Below are positions 26,554 through 34,342 of a stretch of DNA of 64,000 bases, one piece after another. The DNA is from Herbiconiux sp. VKM Ac-1786. GTDB lineage: Bacteria > Actinomycetota > Actinomycetes > Actinomycetales > Microbacteriaceae. Both the position numbers and the translations under genes were made by a program. The notes beneath the pieces were generated by a model. That model worked only from the letters and a program-made list of their open reading frames with translations, had not been told where the DNA came from and did no database searches. The stretch covers positions 806,001 to 870,000 of the forward strand of contig NZ_JADKSG010000001.1 in NCBI RefSeq assembly GCF_015350805.1, given 5' to 3'. Position 1 is the first letter of the stretch. Each line of letters opens with the position of its first letter.

Positions 26554-27444
26554 TTAGCCGGCGGCGAGCTCGCGGGCGCGTGCCAGGGCGGCGTCGGTGG
26601 CCCGGCCGAAGAGCTCGGGCAGTCCCGCCTCCTGCAGCACGGCGAGCGCGCGCTCGGTGGTGCCCTTGGGGCTCGTCACCTGCACGCGCAACTCGGTCGG
26701 TGTCTTCCCCGACGCCACGAGGAGCTCGGCGGCGCCCGCGAAGGTGCCGTTCACGAGCTCGGCGGCCTGGGCATCCGTGAACCCCTTCTGCACAGCAGCT
26801 TCGGTCAGCGCTTCTATCAACAGGAAGACGTAGGCGGGCCCCGAACCGGAGATCGTGCTGAGAGCATCGAGCTGGCTCTCCGGAACCTCGACCACCGTTC
26901 CCACGGTCTCGAACAGGCGGCGCACCAGCGCGAGGTCGTCGTCGCTCGAGCGGGTCCCGGCCGAGATGCCGGTGACGGCACGCCCCACCACCGCGGGCGT
27001 GTTCGGCATCGACCGCACCACAGACACCGACGAAGGGAGGTGCTCCTCGAAGGTCCCCACGGTCACCCCGGCCGCCACGCTCACGACCACGGCGCCCGGT
27101 TCGAGCGCATCCGCGATCTCGTCGAGCAGATCGACCACCATCGAGGGCTTCACCGCGACCAGCACCACGTGGGCACCGGCGACGGCCCGGCGGTTCGCCT
27201 CGGGGTCGTCGTCGGTCGCGAACGCCGTCACACCCGGCGTGCCGGTCAGTTCGGCGGCCTTCGCGGAGCTCCGGTTGGTCACACGGATGGGGCCGTCCAC
27301 CTCGACGGTCGGCGCGAGCAGCCCGCTCAGGATGGCGCGGCCCATCGAGCCGGCGCCGAGCAGGGCGATCGTCGGCAGGGCGAGCGGGGCCGCGGCCTCG
27401 TCGCTCGGCGGGGTGATGGTCGGCTGGGGCTCTGCGTCGGTCAT
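26554..27444 (-). CDS. proC: Pyrroline-5-carboxylate reductase
   Basis: ProC makes L-proline from pyrroline-5-carboxylate with NAD(P)H. The 296-aa product has the N-terminal dinucleotide-binding loop IALLGAGSMGRAILSGLL (about residues 26-43), VLVAVKPSMVVDLLDEIA, RSMPNTPAVVGRAVTGISAG and the P5CR signature ALSTISGSGPAYVFLLIEAL followed by ASGKTPTELRVQVTSPKGTT. The first 20 residues are disordered. It has its own promoter (TAGGAT 6 nt before the ATG) and converges on the response-regulator gene with 10 bp between stops. Confidence 0.95.
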   Translation of the reverse strand: MTDAEPQPTITPPSDEAAAPLALPTIALLGAGSMGRAILSGLLAPTVEVDGPIRVTNRSSAKAAELTGTPGVTAFATDDDPEANRRAVAGAHVVLVAVKPSMVVDLLDEIADALEPGAVVVSVAAGVTVGTFEEHLPSSVSVVRSMPNTPAVVGRAVTGISAGTRSSDDDLALVRRLFETVGTVVEVPESQLDALSTISGSGPAYVFLLIEALTEAAVQKGFTDAQAAELVNGTFAGAAELLVASGKTPTELRVQVTSPKGTTERALAVLQEAGLPELFGRATDAALARARELAAG

Positions 27445-27450
27445 CCCGCC

Positions 27451-27460
27451 ATCCTAGGAT
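27451..27460. promoter_or_regulatory. Palindromic double -10 element between proC and the CDF gene
   Basis: ATCCTAGGAT is self-complementary and reads TAGGAT on both strands. Leftward it ends 6 nt before the proC ATG (leaderless). Rightward it would start an mRNA near 27468 with a 26-nt leader holding AGGAAGAAGG before the CDF GTG. Confidence 0.55.
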
Positions 27461-27493
27461 TGGCATCATCCCACCGCAGGAAGAAGGTCTCAC

Positions 27494-28456
27494 GTGAGCG
27501 CATCGGGCGGCACCAGGGCGATCATCGCGGCCCTGCTGGCCAACGTCGGAATCGCCGTCGCGAAGTTCGTCGCGTTCCTCATCTCGGGCTCGTCGTCGAT
27601 GCTCGCCGAGAGCGTGCACTCGCTGGCCGACTCGGGCAACCAGCTCCTGCTGCTGCTCGGCGGCCGCAAGGCGAAGAAGAAGGCCGACCGCGAGCATCCC
27701 TTCGGCTACGGCCGCGAGCGCTACGTCTACGCGTTCGTGGTGTCGATCATCCTGTTCTCGGTCGGTGGCGTCTTCGCCATCTACGAGGGCATCGAGAAGA
27801 TCTCCCACCCCGAGGAGATCTCGAACCCGATCGTGCCGCTCGCCGTGCTGGTGATCGCCATCGCACTCGAGAGCTTCTCGCTGCGCACGGCGATCAAGGA
27901 GAGCAACCACACCCGCGGGACGCAGAGCTGGGTGCAGTTCGTGCGACGCGCCAAGGCGCCCGAGCTGCCCGTGGTGCTGCTGGAGGACACGGCGGCCCTC
28001 ACCGGTCTCGCCTTCGCCCTCGTGGGCGTGGGCCTCTCGGTGATCACGGGCGACGGGGTGTGGGACGGCATCGGAACCCTCTTCATCGGCGCCCTGCTCG
28101 TCTGCGTCGCGGTCATCCTCGGCATCGAGACCAAGAGCCTCCTCGTCGGCGAGGGCGCGACCGATGCCGACCACGACAAGATCGTGCAGGCGATCGAGTC
28201 GACGCCCAAGGTCGACCGCCTCATCCACATCAAGACGCTCTACCTCGGGCCCGACGAGCTGCTGGTCGGCGCGAAGATCGCGCTCGCGCCCGACTCCGAA
28301 CTGCGCGACGTCGCCGAGACGATCGACGAGGTCGAGGGCCGCATCCGCGAGGTCGTGCCGATCGCCCGCGTCATCTACCTCGAGCCCGACGTCTACGTGC
28401 CGCCGGTCGACGTCGAGCTCAACACCTCGGCCATCGTCATCAAGAGCGCGGATTGA
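27494..28456 (+). CDS. Cation diffusion facilitator family transporter
   Basis: A 320-aa CDF protein, which exports divalent metal ions (Zn, Fe, Mn or Co) in exchange for protons. Six helices are expected; the helix-2 metal site reads LAESVHSLADSGNQLLLLLG and the helix-5 site LLEDTAALTGLAFALVGV. A basic loop (GRKAKKKADREHPFGYGRER) follows helix 2. The C-terminal ferredoxin-like domain (about 225-310) has DRLIHIKTLYLGPDELLVGA. The start GTG has AGGAAGAAGG upstream. Metal preference cannot be read reliably. It overlaps the next gene by 4 nt. Confidence 0.92.
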   Translation: MSASGGTRAIIAALLANVGIAVAKFVAFLISGSSSMLAESVHSLADSGNQLLLLLGGRKAKKKADREHPFGYGRERYVYAFVVSIILFSVGGVFAIYEGIEKISHPEEISNPIVPLAVLVIAIALESFSLRTAIKESNHTRGTQSWVQFVRRAKAPELPVVLLEDTAALTGLAFALVGVGLSVITGDGVWDGIGTLFIGALLVCVAVILGIETKSLLVGEGATDADHDKIVQAIESTPKVDRLIHIKTLYLGPDELLVGAKIALAPDSELRDVAETIDEVEGRIREVVPIARVIYLEPDVYVPPVDVELNTSAIVIKSAD

Positions 28457-29226
28457 CCGAGCGCCCGGCGACCGAGCGGCCCGCGACCGGGCGCCAGCCC
28501 GTGCCGCCCGTCACCCGCCGCGCGGTCGTGGTGCAGCACCAGCCGTCGGTGCACCTCGGCAACTTCGCCCCGGTGCTCGCGCGGCACGGCTACGCGATCG
28601 ACCTCGTCGACGCCTCGGCCCCGGCCCCGGAGTTCGCGGCCGGACTGTCCCGCGCCCGCGACGCCGAGCTCGTGATCGTGCTCGGCTCGACCGACGGCGT
28701 CTACGACCGCGGCCGGCTCGGCTACATCGACCCCGAACTCGACTTCCTGCGGGCCCGCCTCAGGGAGGAGCGCCCGGTGCTCGGCGTCTGCTTCGGGGCG
28801 CAGGCGGTGGCGGCGGCGCTGGGTTCGTCCGTGCATCCGGGGCCCACCGTCGAGGTCGGCTACCGCGTCGTCGAGCCCACCGCGGCCGGTGCCGACTCAC
28901 CCGTGCGGCACGTCGCCGGCGTACCGATGGCCGAGTGGCACGGCGACACCTTCGACCTGCCCGACGGCGTCACGCTGCTGGCCTCCTCGGCCGCGTACCC
29001 GAACGAGGCCTTCGGCATCGGCGAATGGATGCTCGCGGTGCAGTTCCACCCGGAGCTGACCTCCGCCATGCACGAGCAGTGGCTCGCGGGCGACGAGGCC
29101 TACGTCACGGCGGCGGGCTACTCCCCCGCGGCGCTCCGCGCCGAGCGGGCGCAGCACTCGGACGCGATGCAGACCGCCTCGTCCCGCCTCCTCGACGACT
29201 ACCTCACCCGCATCGCGCCCCTCTGA
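28453..29226 (+). CDS. Class I glutamine amidotransferase-like protein
   Basis: A 257-aa GATase1-family protein (GuaA-type amidotransferase domain). The nucleophile elbow is RPVLGVCFGAQAVAAALG (Cys about residue 117) and the catalytic His-Glu pair is MLAVQFHPELTS. No synthetase domain follows, so it acts either with an unknown partner or as a gamma-glutamyl hydrolase-like enzyme. TTG 28453 overlaps the CDF stop (TTGA) and would be translationally coupled; GTG 28501, 16 codons later, is the alternative. Confidence 0.82.
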   Translation: MTERPATERPATGRQPVPPVTRRAVVVQHQPSVHLGNFAPVLARHGYAIDLVDASAPAPEFAAGLSRARDAELVIVLGSTDGVYDRGRLGYIDPELDFLRARLREERPVLGVCFGAQAVAAALGSSVHPGPTVEVGYRVVEPTAAGADSPVRHVAGVPMAEWHGDTFDLPDGVTLLASSAAYPNEAFGIGEWMLAVQFHPELTSAMHEQWLAGDEAYVTAAGYSPAALRAERAQHSDAMQTASSRLLDDYLTRIAPL

Positions 29227-29281
29227 CCCCTCCCCCTGACCCCTCCCCTGCCCCCCTCGGGCCGCCCAACCCCGCGCGCCT

Positions 29282-29343
29282 CGCCCGGGTCGCGCAAAGG
29301 GCCCTTGCCCGCGCTGCGAAGGGCCGTTAGCGCGACCCGGGCG
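29282..29343. terminator. Long bidirectional hairpin between converging genes
   Basis: A perfect 14-bp inverted repeat (CGCCCGGGTCGCGC at 29282, complement at 29330) encloses a second stem, GGCCCTT/AAGGGCC, in the 34-nt interior. It lies between the stops of the amidotransferase (29226) and tadA (29354). No T-tract; the stem is likely to stop transcription in both directions. Confidence 0.75.
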
Positions 29344-29353
29344 CGGGAGCAGG

Positions 29354-29836
29354 TCAGGGGGCGCGGAAGAAGTCCGTGAGGAGGACGGCACACGCCTCGG
29401 CGCGGACGCCCGCGATCACCTCGACGCGGTGGTTGAGGCGGCGGTCACGCAGCACGTCGTAGACCGAGCCCGCGGCGCCCGCCTTCTCGTCCCAGGCGCC
29501 GAACACCACGCGCGGCACCCGCGCCGAGAGGATCGCGCCCGCGCACATGACGCACGGCTCAAGCGTGACGACGAGGGTCGCCCCGGTCAGGTGCCAGTCG
29601 CCGAGTGCCTCGGCCGCCTGACGGAGGGCCAGCACCTCCGCGTGGGCGGTGGGGTCGTGGCGCGCCTCGCGCTCGTTGCGTCCGACGCCGATCACGGCAC
29701 CGGTCGCGTCGAGCACGATGGCGCCGACGGGGACGTCGTCGGTGTCGAGCGCTGCCTCGGCCTCGAGGAGCGCGACGCGCATCCACTCGTCGAGCACGGC
29801 CGCGGGCGGCAGTGGCGGGGCGGCGTTCTCGGGCAC
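29354..29836 (-). CDS. tadA: tRNA-specific adenosine deaminase
   Basis: TadA converts A34 of tRNA-Arg(ACG) to inosine and is normally essential in bacteria. The 160-aa product has the zinc deaminase signature: PTAHAEVLALRQAAEALGDW (HAE, catalytic Glu about residue 67) and LEPCVMCAGAILSARVPRVV (PCxxC), plus VFGAWDEKAGAAGS and the C-terminal VRAEACAVLLTDFFR typical of TadA. It starts with GTG and is divergent from upp, with 32 bp between starts. Confidence 0.94.
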   Translation of the reverse strand: MPENAAPPLPPAAVLDEWMRVALLEAEAALDTDDVPVGAIVLDATGAVIGVGRNEREARHDPTAHAEVLALRQAAEALGDWHLTGATLVVTLEPCVMCAGAILSARVPRVVFGAWDEKAGAAGSVYDVLRDRRLNHRVEVIAGVRAEACAVLLTDFFRAP

Positions 29837-29856
29837 GGTGGCGCCGTCCTCTCCAG

Positions 29857-29862
29857 TAGATT
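29857..29862 (+). promoter_or_regulatory. -10 element of upp (leaderless start)
   Basis: TAGATT ends 6 nt before the upp ATG; no Shine-Dalgarno is present. Confidence 0.5.
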
Positions 29863-29868
29863 GGCCTC

Positions 29869-30501
29869 ATGCGAGTTCACGTTGCCGATCACCCGCTCAT
29901 CACCCACAAGCTCACCGTGCTGCGCGACCGCACGACGCCCTCGCCGACGTTCCGCGCGCTCACCGAGGAGCTCGTGACCCTCCTAGCCTACGAGGCGACG
30001 CGCAACGTGAGCGTGGAGCCGATCACCATCCAGACCCCCGTCGCCGAGACGCAGGGCCTCGCGCTGAGCGAGCCGCGGCCGCTCGTGGTGCCGATCCTGC
30101 GCGCCGGGCTCGGCATGCTCGAAGGCATGGTGAAGCTGGTGCCGTCGGCCGAGGTCGGCTTCCTCGGCATGGTTCGTAACGAGGAGACCCTCGAGCCGAC
30201 CACGTACGCAGAGCGCCTGCCCGACGACCTCTCCGACCGCCAGTGCTTCGTGCTCGACCCGATGCTCGCGACCGGCGGCTCGCTCTCGGCCGCGATCGAG
30301 TTCCTCTTCGACCGCGGGGCGCAGGACGTCACCGCGATCTGCCTGCTCGGCGCCCCCGAGGGTGTCGCGGCGCTCGAGAAGGCCACGGAAGGACGCGACG
30401 TCACCCTCGTGCTCGGCGCCCTCGACGAGCGCCTGAACGAGAAGGGCTACATCGTGCCGGGCCTCGGCGACGCGGGCGACCGCCTGTACGGCCTGGTCTA
30501 G
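29869..30501 (+). CDS. upp: Uracil phosphoribosyltransferase
   Basis: Upp salvages uracil to UMP using PRPP. The 210-aa product is full length and contains [40 protein letters not shown], the PRPP-binding loop [19 protein letters not shown] and the uracil-binding C-terminus [17 protein letters not shown]. The arrangement tadA / upp divergent is common in actinobacteria. A TAGATT element immediately precedes the ATG. Confidence 0.97.
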   Translation: MRVHVADHPLITHKLTVLRDRTTPSPTFRALTEELVTLLAYEATRNVSVEPITIQTPVAETQGLALSEPRPLVVPILRAGLGMLEGMVKLVPSAEVGFLGMVRNEETLEPTTYAERLPDDLSDRQCFVLDPMLATGGSLSAAIEFLFDRGAQDVTAICLLGAPEGVAALEKATEGRDVTLVLGALDERLNEKGYIVPGLGDAGDRLYGLV

Positions 30502-30573
30502 CCGGCCGCCCACCCTCCCGACCCGCCCGTCGCTCGCCCGCCCGTCGCCCACCCACCGCCTCCGCTCGCTCGC

Positions 30574-31479
30574 ATGGTCTCGCTCGACGACACTCTCGGG
30601 GTCGAGACCCCCGTCGTGCTAGGGCCCTTCGGCGGGGTCTCGTCGATCGAGCTCACGGCGCTCGTGAGCGATCGCGGCGGGCTCGGCTCGTTCGGGCTGT
30701 ACGGGTACGACGCCGACCGCATCCGGCAGACCGCCGCGGCCATGCAAGCCCGCACGCCGCGGCCGTTCGCCCTCAACCTGTGGGTGCCGACCGGTGACGA
30801 AGCCGAGCCCGCCGACGCGGCGACGGCGTTCGCGGAGGCGGCGGCATCCGTCGCGTCGCTGTTCGCCGAGGTGGGGCTCGAACCGCCCGGGCTGCCCGAG
30901 AGCTTCCTGCCGCCGTTCGGCGAGCAGGTCGACGCCGTGCTGGAGGTGCGGCCGTCCGCCGTGTCGTTCGTGTTCGGCGTGCCGCCCGCCGACGTCGTCG
31001 AGCGTGCGCACCGCGCGGGGATCGTCGTGCTCGGCACCGCCACCACCGTCGACGAGGCGGTCGCGCTCGAGCAGGGCGGGGTCGACGTCGTCGTCGCCTC
31101 GGGCTCGGAAGCCGGAGGGCACCGCACCTCGTTCCTCCGCCCGGCCGAGCAGTCGCTGGTCGGCACGATGGCGCTGGTGCCGCAGGTGGTCGATGCCGTC
31201 GGCGTGCCGGTCGTGGCGGCCGGCGGCATCGCCGATCGGCGCGGGGTGGCGGCGGCCTTCGCGCTCGGCGCCGTCGGGGTTCAAGTAGGCACGGCGTTCC
31301 TGCGGACCCGGCAGTCGGCCGCGCCCGAGTCGCACCAACAGGCCATCGCCGCCGCCGCGGCCCACGACACCGTGCTCACCCGGGCGATGAGCGGCCGCCT
31401 CGCCCGCGGACTGCCGAACCGGGCCCTCCGCCGGATCGAGGCGGGCGGCGCGATCGCCCCCTTCCCGGCGCAGAACTAG
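30574..31479 (+). CDS. Nitronate monooxygenase-like flavin oxidoreductase, ended early by an amber codon
   Basis: An FMN-dependent TIM-barrel protein of the nitronate monooxygenase (2-nitropropane dioxygenase) family, 301 aa as translated. Visible features: VVLGPFGGVSSIELTALVSD near the start, ASGSEAGGHRTSF (FMN phosphate loop), PVVAAGGIADRRGVAAAFAL and VQVGTAFLRTRQSAAP. The frame ends PFPAQN-stop with TAG at 31477, but the same frame continues for 53 more codons with typical family C-terminal sequence. The TAG replaces what in relatives is usually Trp (QNWLTG), a one-base change from TGG. The barrel core is intact, so the short protein might still fold. Confidence 0.85.
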   Translation: MVSLDDTLGVETPVVLGPFGGVSSIELTALVSDRGGLGSFGLYGYDADRIRQTAAAMQARTPRPFALNLWVPTGDEAEPADAATAFAEAAASVASLFAEVGLEPPGLPESFLPPFGEQVDAVLEVRPSAVSFVFGVPPADVVERAHRAGIVVLGTATTVDEAVALEQGGVDVVVASGSEAGGHRTSFLRPAEQSLVGTMALVPQVVDAVGVPVVAAGGIADRRGVAAAFALGAVGVQVGTAFLRTRQSAAPESHQQAIAAAAAHDTVLTRAMSGRLARGLPNRALRRIEAGGAIAPFPAQN

Positions 31480-31641
31480 CTGACCGGGCGCTTCCGCTCC
31501 GAGGCGTCCCGCCTCGATCGACCCGAGCTGCTCTCGCTCTGGGCCGGTCAGGCCGCGGGGCTCTCCCGGCTCGACGACGCCGAGGCCGTCTTCGACGAGC
31601 TCCGCGCCGGCGTCCCGCCCGCTGACCCGCCCGCCCGCTGA
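31480..31641 (+). pseudogene. In-frame C-terminal remnant of the nitronate monooxygenase-like gene
   Basis: Directly after the TAG the same frame reads LTGRFRSEASRLDRPELLSL and WAGQAAGLSRLDDAEAVFDE to a TGA at 31639. This is the expected conserved C-terminus (L-x-S-L-W-A-G-Q-A) of the family. It has no start codon or ribosome binding site and is not an independent gene. It is either a nonsense-mutated tail, a read-through extension or the result of a sequencing error. Confidence 0.8.
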
Positions 31642-31653
31642 CCCGCCCACCCG

Positions 31654-31699
31654 CTGGCGGGCCCACGCCCGGGCAATTCGCTAGACGCCGGCCCGCCAG
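31654..31699. terminator. Bidirectional terminator hairpin
   Basis: CTGGCGGGCC at 31654 and its exact complement at 31690 form a 10-bp stem around a 26-nt loop, between the oxidoreductase frame (ends 31641) and the converging MFS gene (stop 31756). Confidence 0.65.
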
Positions 31700-31755
31700 G
31701 GCCCGAGCGCCGGCACCCGACGCCTCACGCCGAGGCCCCGGTGACGCGACCCCGT

Positions 31756-33249
31756 CTACGGAGCCGCTGAACCGGCCGGCTCGCCGGCATCCGGAGCGGC
31801 CGCCTGCTTCGCCCGCCGCCGCAGGTCGAGCAGCCCGATCACGAGCGCCACCGCCAGCAACCCCAGCGCCACGAAGAACGCGTTGCGGAACCCGTCGTGG
31901 TAGATCATCACGTTGTCGGCGTTGCCCGGCCCCTCGCGGTACAGCGTCGCGAAGAAGATCGACGAGGCCGCCGCGACGCCCATCGCCGTGCCGACGCGCT
32001 GGCCGACCTGCGCCATCGAACCGGCCACGCCGCCCTCGGTCACCGGGATCTCGGCGAGCGTCAGCGTCTGGTTCGGCGAGATCACGAAGCCTCCGCCGGC
32101 CCCCGCGACCGCCATGGCCCCGGCCATCAGCCAGATCGACCATCCGGCCGGCGGCAGCACCGCCGCCAGCAGCACCAGCACGAAGCCGACCATCGCCACG
32201 ACGACGCCGATGACGACGAGCTTGCGGCCGACGCGCATCACGAGCCGCCCGCCGATCAGCGACGCGATCGCCGAGGTCAGCGCGAACGGGATGCTCACCA
32301 TCCCCGCGAACACCGGCTCGAACCCGAGCCCCTCCTGCAGGAACAGCGTCGTCAGCAGGAACACCGCCGGCACCGCCGCGAACCAGGCCGTCGCGAGCAG
32401 CAGCCCGTTGCGGTACGAGCTGATCGTGAAGAGCGAGAAGCGGATGGCCGGCGACTTGCCGCTCGCCTGGTACCGCCGCTCCCACCAGATGAACAGCGCC
32501 ACGGCGACGACCGTGCCCGCCAGCCAGAACCAGCGGAAGTTGCTGTCATCGGGCCCACCGGTGGTCAGCACGAACGGCAGCATGAAGGTGAAGACGGATG
32601 CTCCGAGCAGCACGATCCCGACGAGGTCGAGGTTCCTCGCGCCGGGGTCGCGCACCTGCGTCTTGGGCAGCAGCCTGATGGCGATCAGCAGCAACACGAT
32701 GCCGAGCGGCACGTTCATCCAGAACAGCAGGCGCCAGCCATCGGTGGGCCCGCCGATCGCGATGAGCAGCCCGCCGAGCGTCGGACCGAACGCCGTCGCC
32801 ACGCCGATCGTCGCCCCGAAGAGTCCGAAGGCGCGGCCGCGCTCCTCGCCCTGGAAGAGCTGCTGCACGAGCCCGAGCACCTGCGGCATCTGGATGCCCG
32901 CCGCCACACCCTGCACGATGCGCGCGATCACGAGCGTGTTGATGTCCGGCGCCACCGCGCAGGCCGCGCTCGCGAGGGTGAAGGCGCTGAGGCCGATGAT
33001 GAACAGCAGCTTGCGCGAGTAGAGGTCGCCGAGCCGGCCGGAGGGCACGAGCGCCAGGCCGAACGCGAGGGCGTACCCGGCGACGATGATCTGCAGCTCG
33101 GTCGGGCCGGCGCCGAGCGACTTCTCGATCGACGGCAGCCCGACGTTCACCTTCGACAGGTCGAGGATCGTCAGCGCGGCGACCGCGACGCAGACCGCGA
33201 AGGCCTGCCAGCGGGCCCGGTCGGCGATGGGTGGGGACGTCTGGGTCAT
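31756..33249 (-). CDS. MFS drug exporter, DHA2 (EmrB/QacA) family
   Basis: A 497-aa proton antiporter with about 14 membrane helices. DHA2 features: the helix-1 region ALTILDLSKVNVGLPSIEKS, motif A between helices 2 and 3 (SGRLGDLYSRKLLFIIGL) and motif C-like GATIGVATAFGPTLGGLLIA in helix 5. The D-x-x-x-V-N-V-x-L-P pattern is typical of multidrug exporters. It is divergent from the Cys-codon leader ORF and winged-helix regulator (113 bp between starts), which may control it. A GGAGCGAGG ribosome binding site precedes the ATG. The substrate is unknown. Confidence 0.9.
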   Translation of the reverse strand: MTQTSPPIADRARWQAFAVCVAVAALTILDLSKVNVGLPSIEKSLGAGPTELQIIVAGYALAFGLALVPSGRLGDLYSRKLLFIIGLSAFTLASAACAVAPDINTLVIARIVQGVAAGIQMPQVLGLVQQLFQGEERGRAFGLFGATIGVATAFGPTLGGLLIAIGGPTDGWRLLFWMNVPLGIVLLLIAIRLLPKTQVRDPGARNLDLVGIVLLGASVFTFMLPFVLTTGGPDDSNFRWFWLAGTVVAVALFIWWERRYQASGKSPAIRFSLFTISSYRNGLLLATAWFAAVPAVFLLTTLFLQEGLGFEPVFAGMVSIPFALTSAIASLIGGRLVMRVGRKLVVIGVVVAMVGFVLVLLAAVLPPAGWSIWLMAGAMAVAGAGGGFVISPNQTLTLAEIPVTEGGVAGSMAQVGQRVGTAMGVAAASSIFFATLYREGPGNADNVMIYHDGFRNAFFVALGLLAVALVIGLLDLRRRAKQAAAPDAGEPAGSAAP

Positions 33250-33324
33250 GCCTCGCTCCGGGTCATGGGGTCGAACCTATACCTCGGGCGACGCCGTGCC
33301 ACTGCACAGAAGTCGAGTGGATGC

Positions 33325-33354
33325 TTGACTTTCGTCTCACGGATCCGCTTTGAT
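33325..33354 (+). promoter_or_regulatory. Promoter of the Cys-codon leader ORF
   Basis: A -35-like TTGACT (33325-33330) and a -10 TTTGAT (33349-33354) are 18 bp apart. The predicted start falls at 33361-33362, on the ATG of the leader ORF, so that ORF is predicted to be leaderless. Confidence 0.55.
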
Positions 33355-33361
33355 TGTGCAC

Positions 33362-33460
33362 ATGACTGACAACGCGTTCGCCCCGACCTCCTTTGAGGCC
33401 CCCGGGAACGCCGGCATGATGGCCGGCGGCGCCGTCATGTGCTGTCGAATGTGTCGCTGA
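33362..33460 (+). CDS. 32-aa leader peptide ending in Cys-Cys-Arg-Met-Cys-Arg
   Basis: A short ORF whose last 14 residues are MMAGGAVMCCRMCR. Three of its last six codons are for cysteine, spelled TGC TGT ... TGT. It begins where transcription is predicted to begin and has no Shine-Dalgarno. The 183 nt after its stop hold two strong hairpins and then the winged-helix regulator gene. This is the architecture of cysteine-responsive leaderless uORFs reported in mycobacteria, in which slow Cys codons change downstream expression. I infer, but cannot show, such a role here; the peptide itself may have no function. Confidence 0.6.
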   Translation: MTDNAFAPTSFEAPGNAGMMAGGAVMCCRMCR

Positions 33461-33562
33461 CGAGAACCTTCCTCCTCTCGCTCGAGCATCGACCCCCGCG
33501 CATCTGATCGCGGAGAGCGTCGTGCTCCCCGGCATCCGTCTCATCTGATTCGGTCTGCCGTC

Positions 33563-33621
33563 TCCGGATCCGCACCAGGATCCTCCGGAATGACACATCT
33601 CCGGCCCGTCGACCACGGGCC
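33563..33621 (+). promoter_or_regulatory. Two mRNA hairpins between leader ORF and regulator
   Basis: The first pairs TCCGGATCC with GGATCCTCCGGA (33563-33588, one bulged base, 6-nt loop). The second pairs GGCCCGT with ACGGGCC (33603-33621, 5-nt loop) and ends 22 nt before the regulator ATG. Neither has a T-tract. They may form an attenuator or a structure that masks the ribosome binding site (AAGGAC). Confidence 0.55.
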
Positions 33622-33643
33622 GCTCCCGCAAGGACACTCCGCC

Positions 33644-34342
33644 ATGTCGATCGCCCACCTGGATTCCCGCCCCACCACCGTCACCCCCCTCCGTTCGGGC
33701 GTCGCCGCGGAGCCCACCGCCCGCATCCGCGCCGTGCCCGACGGCACCGAGGCCCGCGGCTTCGTGCTCTACGTCGGCATCGACGAGGACAAGGCCGCCG
33801 CCGACGGAACCGACCTCGGCCGCATCGTCGAGCAGCTCAAGGCCCTCGCCGCGCAGATCGCGCCGTCGTCGGAGACCTATGCCGCCGTCGCCCTCGCCCC
33901 CCGCGGCGCCGGCGGTCGCGACGTCGAGGTCGTGCGCCTCGCCCTGCAGGACCCGGCCGCCCTCGCCAAGCACCGCCAGGCTCCCGAGGAGGAGCAGGAC
34001 CGCGCCCGCGACGGCGTCGTCGTCGACCTCTCCCGCAAGCGGGTGCTGCTCGACAACCAGGCCGCCAACCTCACCTACAAGGAGTTCGAGCTGCTGCAGT
34101 ACCTCGTTCTGCGCGAGGGCCGCACCATCGAGCGCGCCGAGCTGATCGCGTCGCTCTGGTCGGCCGGCGACGAGGAGGTGCCGAACGAGCGCACCATCGA
34201 CGTGCACGTGCGGCGCCTGCGCTCGAAGCTCGGCGACTACGAGGACATCGTGCGCACCGTGCGCGGCGTCGGCTACCGCTTCGACCGGCACGCCGACGTC
34301 TCGGTGCGCCACACCTCGACGCCCTCGCCCGACCTGTTCTGA
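33644..34342 (+). CDS. OmpR-type winged-helix DNA-binding regulator without a receiver domain
   Basis: A 232-aa protein whose C-terminal half (about residues 125-215) is a Trans_reg_C winged helix: DLSRKRVLLDNQAANLTYKE, FELLQYLVLREGRTIERAEL and NERTIDVHVRRLRSKLGDYE followed by TVRGVGYRFDRH. The N-terminal half is not a receiver: no phospho-acceptor Asp or acidic pocket is seen, only GFVLYVGIDEDKAAADGTDL and ETYAAVALAPRG, of unknown fold. It is preceded by the Cys-codon ORF and hairpins and lies beside a drug-type exporter. The start ATG 33644 has AAGGAC upstream; an ATG 18 codons earlier is less likely. Confidence 0.85.
   Translation: MSIAHLDSRPTTVTPLRSGVAAEPTARIRAVPDGTEARGFVLYVGIDEDKAAADGTDLGRIVEQLKALAAQIAPSSETYAAVALAPRGAGGRDVEVVRLALQDPAALAKHRQAPEEEQDRARDGVVVDLSRKRVLLDNQAANLTYKEFELLQYLVLREGRTIERAELIASLWSAGDEEVPNERTIDVHVRRLRSKLGDYEDIVRTVRGVGYRFDRHADVSVRHTSTPSPDLF

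Noticed and set aside
31480-31641. Separate small gene after the oxidoreductase
   Set aside because: No start or ribosome binding site; it is in the same frame and resembles the missing C-terminus of the preceding gene.
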